Origin: Saururus chinensis
Taxonomy: Eukaryota > Streptophyta > Magnoliopsida > Piperales > Saururaceae
Assembly: GCA_035235625.1 (NCBI GenBank)
Contig: CP141141.1
Coordinates: forward strand, 22,503,968 to 22,567,967
Direction of reading: 5' to 3'
DNA: 64,000 nucleotides
Part shown: positions 49,746 through 61,192 of the stretch, one piece after another
Layout: every line of letters starts with the position of its first letter
How positions within the stretch are numbered: position 1 is the first letter of the stretch
Translations under genes and position numbers: made by a program
The notes under the pieces: generated by a model
What the model saw: only the letters and a program-made list of their open reading frames with translations
Database searches by the model: none
Told to the model about the DNA's origin: nothing

Positions 49746-50168
49746 AGTAACTGAATGATCTTGCTTTATGAATGCCAAATGTTCAAGCACTTGTAGACAT
49801 AAAAAAGCAAAATTTTAAACTCAGTCTATTTGCATAATAATTAGTTCATATTGATTTTAAAATGCAGCCTAAAAGACAAATAGATTGGACCCAACCTCAT
49901 GTGTACTAGTCATGATGACAAATTAATTAACACATGACAAAGTAATAAAGGATTAATATATTTTCAAATTAATTCAGATCTCCAATTCCTTTCATATCTA
50001 AAATAGAATTCAGCATCATGAATAAGATTGATACTACATCATAAATTTACCTGCTCTTTGAAAATTCTTGCTGTCAGTAAAGTTCTATTGACAGCTTTTT
50101 TCTGCACCTTAGGACAGAAAGTAGATCCAATTCATCATGAGAGGACTTCTATATCAAATTCAAATTAA

Positions 50169-50774
50169 TTAAATAGAAAATAATACCTGAATTTTGACAA
50201 TACGGTTGCGCATCTTCAGAAACTCCCTTCTCCCTTTCCAACTACGACATTTCTGTTGGATCCTCACAGCTGTAGTATGCAATGAATCCCTGAAATGACC
50301 AACCTTAGGGGCTTTAATAAGACAGGCCATGGCAATTAACTCATTTGATATTTCAGATTTTCCTTCACTTTTCTGAGCTAATTGTCTTTGAATGAAGGAC
50401 TGAACCCACAAAGCAGCTTGGATTCAAGCAGCAGCCTGGGTAGAATTCCTCACAGCAACAAGAGAGCCCCTCAGAGATAACTGATCCTCAAGCATTCCAT
50501 TCAGAGAAATAATGTTTTGATCATCTACAATCTTTGCTTCTTCATCAAGATTGAGTGTACCAGAAACACTTTCCATTGTACCAGATTTCAGCGTCATGGA
50601 AGAAAGGTGACTGGTTAGATCTGCTTCAGCCAAATAACCAGCAAGTCCTTTATGTCCTCTACTTGATGCCACATCAGCCGCTATTTTTCCAGCTGGAAAT
50701 GCTGGTGTGGGCTCATCTACGGCACCATGAGCGGCACCTAACATAATCAGAGTAATGACAGTTTCTTCTCTATA
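50169..50774 (-). pseudogene. CAMTA: CAMTA ankyrin/IQ exons, copy 2
   Basis: 50773-50427 repeats the ankyrin-linker exon of copy 1 (REETVITLIMLGAAHGAV ... SLRGSLVAVRNSTQAAA). TGA at 50424-50426 replaces the expected arginine codon of RIQAA, as in copy 1. The frame then continues without other damage: IQAALWVQSFIQRQLAQKSE, PKVGHFRDSLHTTAVRIQQK, CRSWKGRREFLKMRNRIVKIQ. These are the two calmodulin-binding IQ motifs. A donor-like end follows at about 50186. The single stop makes this CAMTA piece a pseudogene. Confidence 0.9.
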
Positions 50775-51794
50775 CACAAAAAAAAGAACAGCATTCTGTG
50801 AGAATTAACCTAGTTAATTAGTTATTAAATAAATAAGGCAAAAACTTGACTTGCTTGGATAAAGCTAGGGAAAGTAGTATTAGATTGCATTTCCATCTAA
50901 AAGCCAATTACAAATGCATAAATGATAACAAACATAACATAATGTAATTACATACAACATAGCAGGATTACTTCTTATGAGAATCCACATGAAAGAAGAG
51001 GCACTCACCAAAAGAAGCACAATCTATAATCAAAAGACCAGACGGCTAATAACTACAATTTCTTGTATCAAATAAAGAAGTATCTTTCATGTCTTGTACA
51101 TACATATTACAGCAAAGTTTTAACAGCACCTCAAATTTTGAAATACAAAACGCCACAAACAACTTCACAATGCATCTAATGCCGCATAAATTCAAAATGT
51201 GTAAAGTTAAGCCTATTGAAGCTATATGACTTTTATGACATCTACTGGGTATAGATTTGCACATTACAGAAAAGGGTCTATCCTAGATCCTAGATAAAAG
51301 TTTGATTACTAAGGTTTCCACATAATTTTACTAAGAATTGATAATAAATATTGTCACACACTAGATTACACAAAGTCAACATCAATACTAATTAATACAA
51401 TAAAATCTTATCACGCACTACATCACACAAATATAGCGTCAATATTAATAAATACAATAAATTTGGTTTCAATCTTTTAACTATCCATCAAAAGTTGTAT
51501 AACGTGCAAAGAAAATCAATGATTAGAAAGTAGGAAAAGAAAAACTATATGCAGAAAAATAGAAAAAGAGAAGCATAAAATATATACCATCATCGCCGAC
51601 ACAAGTAAAATGATAACTGAACTTCACAAGCTACATCACAAATTACAAGAAGGATGAACATCATAAACAATGAAAAAAGAATGTGTCACTGATAACAAAA
51701 TAACCTCATAAGTCACAGAATAGACAATCAACGAACCTGCACGTGATAACCAGACAAACAATAAAAAAGCTCCTGTTAAAATTAACAAGGAAAT

Positions 51795-52440
51795 ATTGTC
51801 ACTAGAAAAGATACACCAAACATAATAGTGTATATATTAAAAGAAAATATAACAGATAAATTAGACTAAAAAAAAATAAAAGCTGCTACTGAAGGCATAC
51901 CTTCAGTCACATCTAAGAGAAGTAATAGAATCTATGATTGAAGGCTTTTTCTCTTTCAACTTTTCCTATGCAAGAAACAGAAATCATGTGAGCAGCTAAC
52001 CATATTACTAGGCAATGGTAAGAGCAAGCACAATCACCAAATATATGACAATATAAGAAGAAATCCTAGGAAATGATAAAACTCTGAGACTTAGATCTAT
52101 AAAATATTTCCATTAATATAAGCAAGTTTTCACTCTAAAATGGGGAAAAAAACTGGGCTTCCGATATTAATAAAAATATTACAACCATTTACACATAATT
52201 ATCAAACTTCATAGAGCATAAATGGTAAAATATATGCTACCATATAAAGGTGTAAACTTAGTGTACAATTATCAAACTTCTAGAGCATAACCGTTTACAC
52301 ATGCCAAAAATCAAAGTAGTAAGTAGGTGATTTGTGTGTGTCAAAAACCAGCTGCGTAGTCAGAGGCTCAGGAAAACAAAACATTAAAAAGTGTCTGGTC
52401 ATAATTGGATCACAAGGCACATCATATACAAATCTGTGTT
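51795..52440. other. AT-rich spacer, nothing recognised
   Basis: No domain or repeat boundary that I can support. A short minus-strand open stretch near 51905-51965 (KEKKPSIIDSITSLRCD) ends at a possible donor and may be another exon scrap. Confidence 0.3.
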
Positions 52441-52494
52441 AACACTCCAAATTAAAGGATGCCAAAAAAAGAAAAGAAAAGAAAAAGGAGGATG

Positions 52495-52617
52495 ACGATT
52501 GCTTGTGTTGGGGTTGGCATATGTGCCCATCCCTTTCCCATCATATACCTCTCTCCCATGATATTCTCTTTCTCTCTGTGCGGTGTTGTCCATTTGAGAA
52601 GTATTTGATGGTAATCG
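52495..52617 (-). pseudogene. 3' half of a reading frame split by the family-C solo LTR
   Basis: Minus-strand DDYHQILLKWTTPHREKENI continues to MGER near 52558, followed by a TATATGATGG stretch. With one copy of the AATCG target duplication it joins in frame to LGENVAHFFKESPTVDD at 56272-56330. The source gene is not recognised. Confidence 0.5.
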
Positions 52618-55600
52618 TGTAACATCCAGGAATGTTCTAAATTCCCGAAGTCGTCCATGGGGAAATTAGGGTGTAGGACCCCTTGATATTCTCATGCGAA
52701 TAACATGATCATCAGTTGGAATTGGTGGCTTAATTGTATATGGATGGAAAATAGACAGAAAGAGCTTCGAAACGCCACCAAGAACGTGCAAAATAGAGTT
52801 CGGATGAGGGAGATACGATTGTTCGAAGTTGAACATATCGTATAGGGCCCGTTTTCCCGAATTAAACATGCAACTGGGCCGTTTAAGTCATTTTGCGGGC
52901 CCGATTATTTAGCATTCCGAAATTATAATTTAAGTGGCCTATTTGGGGGAGTTTTGGGCAAAATTCCTCAGGGGATTAAGAGCCCTAATCCTATGCCTAT
53001 AAAGAGGAATTAATTAGGGCTTTTTGAGGGAGCTTAGGACGAGTAGGAGGAAATTCTCCAGCGAGACTCCGGCGAATCGTTTGCGGTGATGGATCGACAA
53101 CAAATCGGCAATTAAGGTAAGATCATCTAATAAACTTGATTATGTGATGAAGAGGTTTAGGCGTGTAATCGTTTCAATTCTTAATTAGAACATTAATCCT
53201 TTAATTAATTAAGAAGAGTACGTCGGAGTTATGTAACAGTAACCGGATTTGGACTCCGGCCGGCAAGCACCGCCTGTTGGCGGTGTGGACTAGGTCCCTT
53301 AGATTCGCCGCCAGGCAGCAAATTAGACAGGCCTTGCCCCCGACTCAGTTCGTGATGGTTTCTGCTCCCTCCTGCTGTTTTGCTCGCAGGCGGACGTGGA
53401 CGAAATCGGCGGATTTGATGTCAGTCGGCGGCCACTGGTTTGAAGCGAGGCTAGGCCCGTCAGATTCGCCGCTTGGAGATGATCTGACCAGGCCCGGCCT
53501 TGCTCCTGGTCATGGTGGCCGTCGTGCTCACCAGCGATCGGAAATTTTAGTTTGTCTCTGTATAAATTCTGGATCTGCGCGCATCGGCCGTGGCTTTCAA
53601 ATCCGGCCTTCTTCCGCCGGCGAAATTCTTATGATTGTGATTAGATCGCCGGGCCAGAGGCTAGAGGGCCAAGCCAGCAGCGGCTGGATTCGATCCAGCC
53701 ACCGCCTGCAGCCCTGCGGGCGTCTTCCCGGGGAAGACGACCCGCAGGCAGGTCTACGGGCCCGGCCCATTCTAGGCTGGAACTGCAGACCCGGCTCAGG
53801 TCGGTTTTAATAATAAAAAACAATAACTCCCATTGAACCGGGTCCGGTTCAGGAGGGTTTAAACTTTGAAAAAATTTTGTAAAAATCCTCAAGTACCCCA
53901 AGAAGTGTGGGAGTATTCTGAGCAAGTTTCAGGCCCGGAAAAAATCCCAGGAACTATAAAATGACCCTTTTACCCCTTATAGTTTAATTATCATGCGAAA
54001 ATCACTTACCCGATTTAGGGGCTCCGGTTCAGGAGCCTATGAGTTGATTTAATATTTGGGAAAATTCTCAGTGAGATTTTAATGCGTAAATTAACTATAG
54101 GCCAAATCGTATAGTGAGGAAAAATCCCAGTGAGGGGGTAATTGACCATTTTGTCCCTAAGTTTAATCGTAAACCGTTAAGCCAACCTGGGTCGGTTCAA
54201 GGGGTTCACGACCCCGTCACATGCCAGGAAAATTACACAGAGTCCATGAAGGCCAGTAGTACCCTTGAGTTGAATTTTGGACCCATTGGATGTAATTAAG
54301 GCCTTAAACCAAATGATAGAAATACCCCTTAGAGTGGACCCGCTCACATTCGTGTGAATGGAAGCGTGAGTCGGTCTGAGAGTGGAGCCTTGTGAGAGGT
54401 CAATGACTTAAATCAATAGATGGGCAGTAAAATGACTAGAATGACCAAGGGAGGGTATCATACCCTAGGTGGTAAAATTACCCTAACGCCTTAGGGGCAA
54501 TATATTCTATTCTGTCGAAACGGATGACATAGTGAATCAAGAGTTAGGGTACCCTATAAATAACTTCAAAAGGAAGGAGCATGACCAGTAAGTGGCACGA
54601 AGACCCTGTTGGATCGCAATGTCATGAGAAATAAGGGGTGGAACCCTAATTCTCAGGTTTAAAGCAGCGCATTTTACGTGTCTACAATCGAGTGCATCGA
54701 TCGACTAGAGTGTCACATATGTAACTCGCGGGATGCGTTAGAGTTGTTACACTCTTGGGCTTGAACTAGTTAAGCCCTAGCCCTGCAAATGAGTGCAACA
54801 GGCCTTTATTCATTCTTTACGCATTAGTGTGAATGTATGTTATTTATGTTGATTATGCCGGTGCATGTTTTTATTGTTGATACTTTAATTGATATCGGTA
54901 ACTTAAGATTAATGAGATTAATCAAGAGACATGGGTTGCTGTTGGTTTGGAGGGAGAACATCTAATCAAGATAAAGACTAAAATACCCTCAATAGGGTTT
55001 AGGACCGGTTCATGGATTTGAATGGGGCCCTGACATAGAATTTTACCTTGGTTAATGAACCAAGGATGGTTATGGGATGTTCTTTGAGTCATAGCTCAGT
55101 GGATGAGCTATTTATTGGGCCGATTCACAAGGTGAAGAGGACCCAAATGGTTGAGCGAATACTTGACTGGATAGAAATAATCTAGTCTAAGATTCAGACG
55201 TTTGGCAGAGTCAATGGTCATAAAGACCTGAGGCTTCTATGGATAATGTTGGAGATTGCGATATGCTTCTTCATCGCCACGACGGTTTGGGTATTGACCA
55301 TAGGGTCTTTACCGCGGGTCTCTCGCAGGTCTTCCCAGGACTATTTAGTACGTACGAAAAGCTGAGTTGTATGAGCATCATGGAAGGCTTGTGCTTCTCG
55401 CCAATTTGTGTCCATGAGCATAGTTGGGATCCTCTTCTTCAGATTCGTGGCAAGCTATTGAGAGCCCTGGGGATTTGGGTCAAGCTGCTGTTAAGCAGTC
55501 TACTCCAAGGTTGGAGTACTTTGTTGGGGATTTCTCGAGGGGCGAGTCATCTCTGAGTTATAGATTTGATAGTATTAATTATCGAACAAGGGATGCGAGA

Positions 55601-56271
55601 TAATTAATAACATTGTTTGTTGTTGCTTGATAATTAGACAAGTGGAACGATTAAATGACTTACTAAAATGTAGGTTAAATATACTTAAGCATTGCATGTG
55701 TGGTGCTATGTTTATTAGGATAGAGTAGTTTCTAGGCAGAACTACGTCTGGATCCGATCTTGTTGAAAACATTGGAGATGTTGTCTAATGAGTATGTAGG
55801 CAACTAACATCGAGTGATGTTAGCCCGATCCAAATAATATTAATAAAACCTTTTGTCCTTTAGAAGCTCTTCTCCTAAAGGCGAAGATGCTCCATTGTGG
55901 TTGTGGTTGTTGTTTGGTTTGCTTTGTTGCAGGTTTTCCAGGCGACAACGAGTGAGACCAAGATTGACGCGTATAGGATGAAGTTTCTTCGTGTCTGCAA
56001 CTCTGGTACGTAAGTGTACCTTTAGCGTGAGAGTCAACTTGTTATTTATTTTTAGACAGATAACGAACTTGTACTTAGATGGATGAGCTGTTCTTTATGA
56101 ATTTTTAGACGCATAATAATATTATACGATTTAATATTCGTATTTGTGAACCCCAGTTATCATGACCTGGATATTTAATCGAGTTGTTTGTTTTGTGTTT
56201 AAAGAAAAAAAAATTTCGCTACTTACCGTTTGTGCTATTTAAAAATGTTTTTGAAAACCCAGGTCGTGACA
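52618..56271 (+). mobile_element. Family-C solo LTR with TSD AATCG
   Basis: Starts TGTAACATCCAGGAATGTTC and ends AAAACCCAGGTCGTGACA; 3654 bp, flanked by AATCG at 52613-52617 and 56272-56276. It matches the inverted family-C LTRs at 26596-33126 and 41486-42190. TATAAAG at 52998-53004 is a plausible LTR promoter. A GC-rich stretch (53220-53800) has open frames with no domain. No gag or pol, hence solo. Confidence 0.88.
52998..53004 (+). promoter_or_regulatory. TATA box of family-C LTR
   Basis: TATAAAG in CCTATGCCTATAAAGAGG, about 380 bp into the LTR, equivalent in position to the family-B box relative to its LTR start. Confidence 0.5.
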
Positions 56272-56335
56272 AATCGTCCACAGTCGGGCTCTCTTTGAAG
56301 AAATGGGCCACGTTCTCGCCCAACTACAACAAAAA
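56272..56335 (-). pseudogene. 5' half of the reading frame split by the LTR, fused to an SNF2-exon flank
   Basis: Minus-strand LGENVAHFFKESPTVDD, in frame with 52495-52617 across the target site. Upstream (above 56318) it joins the TTGTTGTAGTTGG acceptor flank of the SNF2 exon module, so this piece is itself a fusion. Confidence 0.5.
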
Positions 56336-56539
56336 TTACTCAGTGAGAAGCACTGAAATGCTGCAAAACAAATAACTGATTGTAATATTCAGGTTTAATT
56401 GTGATGAAAACACAAACCTACATACTTGTTAACAAGAAAATTCAACCCTTCAAGCTGATAATCACTAAGTTTACCTCCCTTCAATCACTCAGGCCCTGTC
56501 AGCCTTTCTCATATAAGTTCTATGTTGGATATTCTATTC

Positions 56540-56640
56540 TTTTACCTCCTTTTCTTTTTCTTTTTCTTTTTTCTTTTTTTCTTTTTCTTTTCTTTTTTGT
56601 CTTTTTTTCCTTTTTTTTCATTTTTTTCCCTCTCATAGTA
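56540..56640. repeat. Pyrimidine tract
   Basis: TTTTCTTTTTCTTTTTCTTT-type run followed by CTTGCTTCATGAATCCCAAA, as at 44335 and 59410. Confidence 0.8.
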
Positions 56641-56880
56641 ACTGATTGATCTTGCTTCATGAATCCCAAATGTTCAAGGACCTGTAGACATAAAATAGCA
56701 AAAATTTAAACCCAATCTATTTTGATAATAATTAGCTCATATTGATTTTGAAATGCGGCTTAAAAGACAAACAGAGTAAAAGTAGAAAGTAAAGAGTAAT
56801 TAACAATAAAGTTATTTTTTCAGTTGTCAAGACATTTCAACAAGTAAATAAAATAGAAGAATATGATTGAGAACAAATAC

Positions 56881-56985
56881 CCTAGGACATAGATATCAGC
56901 AGGGGGAGAAGTGTGAAGCTAGTCCTCAAGATTCAAATACCTTGGAGGAGATTTCTCACCCCCATTCCATGTCGCCACAAAAACT
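56881..56985 (-). pseudogene. Type I inositol polyphosphate 5-phosphatase exon
   Basis: The minus-strand exon from an AAATCCAG acceptor to a GGGTATTTG donor reads RVFVATWNGGEKSPPRYLNLED, stop, LHTSPPADIYVLG (key motif ATWN). This is the start of the plant 5PTase catalytic region (ATWNVGGKSPP...DIYVLGFQEIVPL). The conserved Trp codon after LED is TAG. A second copy lies at 62514-62617. The enzymes remove the 5-phosphate of inositol phosphates; here only a broken exon remains. Confidence 0.8.
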
Positions 56986-57777
56986 CTGGATTTACAAAAG
57001 AAAGAAATAATGAAACAAAGAGAAACAGTCATCGTCCAGTTATTCCACATTAAAATGCAATATACTTATATAGTACCGGTGCTCTTGCACATCAATGACT
57101 TATTGCACATCTAAATCGATCAAGCCACTCTGAACTCTATGTGGATTATTGTTAACTAATCCCTTTGTAGAAAAAGGGTAAAAAAATAAAGTATTAGAGA
57201 ATTCAAGATAACGGAAAGGTTAGTAGGAATGTGGTCCGGGGGAGGAAAGAGTGTGTGATGGAAAACCTGTTTTACTTTATTTTTCTTCAGAATGCATGCT
57301 TCCCTCTCAAAGAAGCTGGTCCTTGCCCATTCAACATCACCACCTGAAAAAGATAGCCCATAAAGTTGAATAAAGCTGGTGATTAATCACTGTGGTGTGC
57401 ATCGAACCCATGATTTGATTTCTTTTTTTTTATTGTAACACAATGATTTTATTTCACACAGTGAAAAAACAGAGAGAGATAGAGAGATCAAGGGAAAGAA
57501 AGAGCAGATTGAAACCAACTAAAAGAAACAATAGAATCGATACACGAAAAAAAATCCTCTCCTTTCAAGATGAGGACTGTGGAATCAACATGCTAAAAAA
57601 TGGGTAGTCAAAATATGAAATGATGAAGAAACAAAAGACAAAAAATGTCAAGGTGAAATGATATAAAAATTTGAGAAAAGGGGATTAAAAAAATATATAC
57701 AGGGGGCGAAACAAATTGTACATGGAAAACATGAAAACACTAACAATTGTTGTAATTGGAATTTGTAGGAAAACAAA

Positions 57778-57808
57778 GGAAGAGAGAGAGGGGGGAGGAA
57801 GGGAGGGA

Positions 57809-57841
<33 letters not shown>

Positions 57842-57842
57842 T
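57778..57842. repeat. GA-rich microsatellite
   Basis: GAGAGAGAGGGGGGAGGAAG and (GA)n on the plus strand, in an intron position of the CHD1 fragment. Confidence 0.85.
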
Positions 57843-57866
57843 AAGTATAAATGAGGCAATACAAAC

Positions 57867-59212
57867 CTGATTCCGTCTAACTCCTTTGTTCAAGTCATGA
57901 AAATTGCGCTCTAAAATCCATTTATAATACCTTGTCATATACAAAATATAAATACAAGTCAATCAATATGATATGAATATATGCTATAATAAGACTACAA
58001 CAAAGTAATAAGAACTTACTGCTTCTAGAGAGGAGACATCTCGACTCGAAGAATGCACTCAATTTTTGGAGGCAAAGATTTCTCTACACCCGTCTCAGAA
58101 TATGTTTCCAAGCTAAACATGAATCAAGTAAGAATTTCAGTAGTAATCAGGCAAATAAAAATTAAAATATTCTTAAATTTCCTTACACCCACTAAAGCAA
58201 AAAAGATTGGAAGGGGGCCATCAAATATACTTCTATTTCATTAAATGAGCTCAAATTCTTGTATTTCACAGCAAAGTCATCTTTGTTCTTGAACTTTTCT
58301 GGGTCAAGAAAATGTAATAAAGCCCTATGACACAATAGGAAAAGTTATTTAGCAAACATGTGCACAAGAATTGAGCCATATTATATAAATATTTGAGCCA
58401 AGTGCAATTACCATAACTCCTCAACACTGTTTTGCAAAGGAGTATTAGTGATATGCAACTTGTTTTTGGTGCTAAATTCCTGCTTGCCTTTTTTGGTGGG
58501 AGGGGGGAACTGATTGTTAAAACAAAATCAAGTTTTGTCCTTGTAAACAAAATAACTTAATTTCCCCAAACTCTCAGTAAAATGTTGGGAGTAAAACCTA
58601 CCAAAAGAGTCGTATATAGTGAAGCTTCACAATTCTTGAGCCTATGTGCTTTGTCAACCTATGATCTTGGAAAACAAAGTTTTATCCTTCAATAATACTT
58701 CATATGTGGTCAACAAAGAATCAAACTTAGTCTGCCTGTCATTTTTCTTTTTAGAGAAAATGTCAAAAACTATTGACAGATCTGTAGCCACAACAAAATA
58801 TTAAGTCAGCTAATACTGCTAAAATAAATTCTTTAAATACATTGAACTCGGAATAGAACTTTGCACAGTTAAAAAAAAGCTACAAGCAGGACTACCTCTC
58901 CGCTGGCATAGTTGCCAACATATATATCTACATTCATTTCAGGGTGCCACTTCTTAAATTCCTTGGCCTAGTTTGACAATGTAGACAATGGTACGACAAC
59001 AAGAAATGGCCCATGCCTTTGTTGTGCATGCTGTTATTTAGATAAAGAAGAACTGTTTAAAAACTTTTTAAGATGAAAAACAAAGAATTGTCCATAATTA
59101 GTGATAAAAAAAAGGCCACAGTACTTGTAAAAAGCCCAACATGGAAACTGACTGAATAGTTTTACCAAGACCCATCTCATCAGTAAGAATAACATTTGTA
59201 TTGTTTCCCCAA
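57867..59212 (-). pseudogene. CHR5: CHD1/CHR5-type chromatin remodeler, SNF2 ATPase fragment of seven exons
   Basis: Exons in correct order on the minus strand. E1 59212-59125: WGNNTNVILTDEMGLGKTIQ, Walker A. E2 59030-58896: GPFLVVVPLSTLSN, stop for Trp, AKEFKKW. E3 about 58775-58602: KFDSLLTTYEVLLKDKTLF, then a deletion in the DEAH-box region. E4 about 58482-58412: TKNKLHITNTPLQNSVEELW. E5 about 58325-58232: LLHFLDPEKFKNKDDFAVKY. E6 about 58110-58020: HILRRV, deletion, EKSLPPKIECILRVEMSPL, stop for Gln. E7 57930-57867: YYKWILERNFHDLNKGVRRN. Splice phases still match (E6 ends CA, E7 starts G, restoring Gln). CHD1 proteins slide nucleosomes using this motor; here chromodomains and the helicase C-terminal half are missing and several exons are broken, so it is a gene fragment. 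Confidence 0.88.
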
Positions 59213-59409
59213 CTACAACAAAAATTACAGTGAGAAGCACTGATATGCTGCAAAAAAAAAACTAATTATAATATTCAGGTTTAATTGTGATGGAAACACA
59301 AAACCTACATACCTGTTAACAAGAATATTTAACCCTTCAAGCTAATAATCACGAAGTTTACCTCCCTTTAATTAGGGCCCAGTCAGCCTTTCTCATATAA
59401 GTTCCAATT

Positions 59410-59480
59410 CTATTCTTTTACCTCCTTTTCTTTTTCTTTTTTTTTCTTTCTTCTCCTTTTTTTTCCCCTCTTATAGTAAT
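59410..59480. repeat. Pyrimidine tract
   Basis: CTTTTTCTTTTTTTTTCTTT-type run with the CTTGCTTCATGAATCCCAAA flank. Confidence 0.8.
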
Positions 59481-59799
59481 TGATTGATCTTGCTTCATGA
59501 ATCCCAAATGTTCAAGGACATTTAAACCAAAAATATTTTTATTGTAATTAGCTCATTTTGATTTTCAAATGCAGCCTCAAAGACAAAGTGAGTCATCTAT
59601 AATGGTCACCATTCAGGTTGGATCCAACCCAATGTGTACTAGATGAACTCATTGAAATTGGATAAGCCAATCCTTGTGATGACAAATTAACAAATTAATT
59701 AACACATGACAAATAATAAATGATTAATAGAATTTATAAGAGGAAATAAGGAAAAACGAAAGCTAAAGAGATTGAGTTATTATACCCCACAAAAAACAC

Positions 59800-60328
59800 A
59801 ACACCAAAAAATTTATAACACAAGAATCTAGCAGTACTTGGACGAGAATTAAGGCCTTGAATTCCAAAGAAACAAGATGCCATTTCAATGTTGATGAATT
59901 ATGTTGACTGCTTGTAAGTGCAACAAAAGTTGAATACCAGCAAGTATTAAGTGTGGTATTTTCTTGTGCTCCAATGAGATGATGAAGATATGAAACACCA
60001 GCATTTAAACACCCCCTACAACTCTCCAGGGATGGAGGTGGTATTTGGCAATTTTCAGTGACTTCTTCAAATTTTGGAGTTTGCAACATTTGAGCAACAG
60101 ATGTTCTGCCTTTGCAATGATATGTCACAGGAATTTTTGTTCCAAGTCCACAAAATAAAGTTGCATTAGGACTAATTCCATAAAAAATTTAAAGTTTCTG
60201 AGATAGACGTAAGGCAAGTCTCAGATAACTTAGAAGGAACACCAAGGTTTCCCATGCACTTTCCTTGATCTCCTTGGTCGAAAATGCCAAAGTATAATTA
60301 GACCCATTCATATCCAGGGGACATTCTG
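59800..60328 (-). pseudogene. Cysteine-containing ectodomain exon, possibly SPARK-like
   Basis: After a TTTTTTGGCAG acceptor at about 60329 the minus strand reads ECPLDMNGSNYTLAFSTKEI. A frameshift follows near 60190 (TCLTSISETLNF in one frame, stop in the other). Then come YGISPNATLFCGLGTKIPVT, SVAQMLQTPKFEEVTENCQI and CRGCLNAGVSYLHHLIGAQE. The regularly spaced cysteines, CPLD start and Asn-X-Ser/Thr sites suggest an extracellular domain such as the SPARK domain of GPI-anchored proteins and receptor kinases, but this assignment is from memory of the family and is uncertain. The frameshift makes it a pseudogene fragment. Confidence 0.4.
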
Positions 60329-60334
60329 CCAAAA

Positions 60335-60970
60335 AAGAACACCCAGAATCAATAGCTAACTAAATTAAATAATTACTTTAATAGAAAATGATAAGGGTTA
60401 CTTAATGCTGAAAATTCACAATGGATACTAGGAGTGCACCTCGTGCAAGGTGAAGTCTACCAGTACTTTTAAAGAAATAGATGAATGACAGACTCCTAGG
60501 TTATATTAAATAAATATAGTTGGCACCTTAAAGCAACTTTAAAAACAAGATTTTAACAAGCAGTCCCTGCATCATATGGGGACTTCTCTTTTCTAGAGCT
60601 TTATTATCCCATATTTTGTCATGCTTATAAATACAAATGGACTTACACACCGTAATGTGCATCCCGCACGATGTCCCACAAACAATTTCCGCTCTCCCAC
60701 AGTATAAAAAAGAGCAATATCCAATAAATATGTCCCCAAATGCCAGACATTTAAAAGTACAAAATGGATGAAAGGCGTGATACTTTGTACTTAATCTTGC
60801 AAAAAGTATGTGATAGTCACAACAAAAGAGAGCTAATAAGGGGGGGCTTGAAGTTTGCTTCAAATGAGTAAAGGTCTGAATGAGTCTGCTCAGTAACTTG
60901 ATCACAGAATAAAGATGGAAGGAGAATCAGACATTGTCTCCAAGGATTTAGTGGATAGCAAAACAACAAT
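60335..60970. other. Intergenic or intronic spacer, nothing recognised
   Basis: A minus-strand open frame at 60528-60905 is Cys/Phe-rich without a family signature; not called. No repeat boundaries seen. Confidence 0.35.
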
Positions 60971-60977
60971 CTTGCAT

Positions 60978-61085
60978 ACTCCCTTCGTCCCCATTAATAG
61001 CTCCATTTAGTTTTTTAAAAGGAACTAAAATTGGTTTATTTTGGAAAAACTAAATAGAACTATTAATATTGGCAATATTTTCCAT
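60978..61085. mobile_element. Stowaway/mariner-like MITE remnant
   Basis: TACTCCCTTCGTCCCCATTAATAG carries the Stowaway terminal motif CTCCCTCCGTCCC next to TA. Then come inverted TTTAG-TTTTT / AAAAACTAAAT stretches around 61010-61055. The distal terminal repeat is not clear. Confidence 0.5.
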
Positions 61086-61192
61086 TTAACAATGATATAT
61101 CAGAACTTTGACATATTTACTGCTTTTCCCATATTACAATGATTGTAAAATACATAGATTGTGAAGAAATGTTTTCATAATCAGATATATAC

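Larger units (their letters stand above)
48250..51790. repeat. Segmental duplication, copy 2
   Basis: Counterpart of 44110-47480. It extends the match with a CAMTA IQ exon (50169-50411) that copy 1 has lost, and lacks the TIG/ankyrin exon that follows copy 1. Homology ends near 51790. Confidence 0.85.

Noticed and set aside
53277-53810. 177-codon open frame
   Set aside because: Inside the GC-rich part of a solo LTR; no recognisable domain, and equivalent positions in other copies are not conserved as protein.
57867-59212. Functional chromatin remodeler gene
   Set aside because: Stops replace conserved Trp and Gln, the DEAH-box exon and exon E6 have deletions, and both gene ends are missing.
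60528-60905. 125-codon open frame on the minus strand
   Set aside because: No motif, odd composition and no splice or start context; treated as chance.
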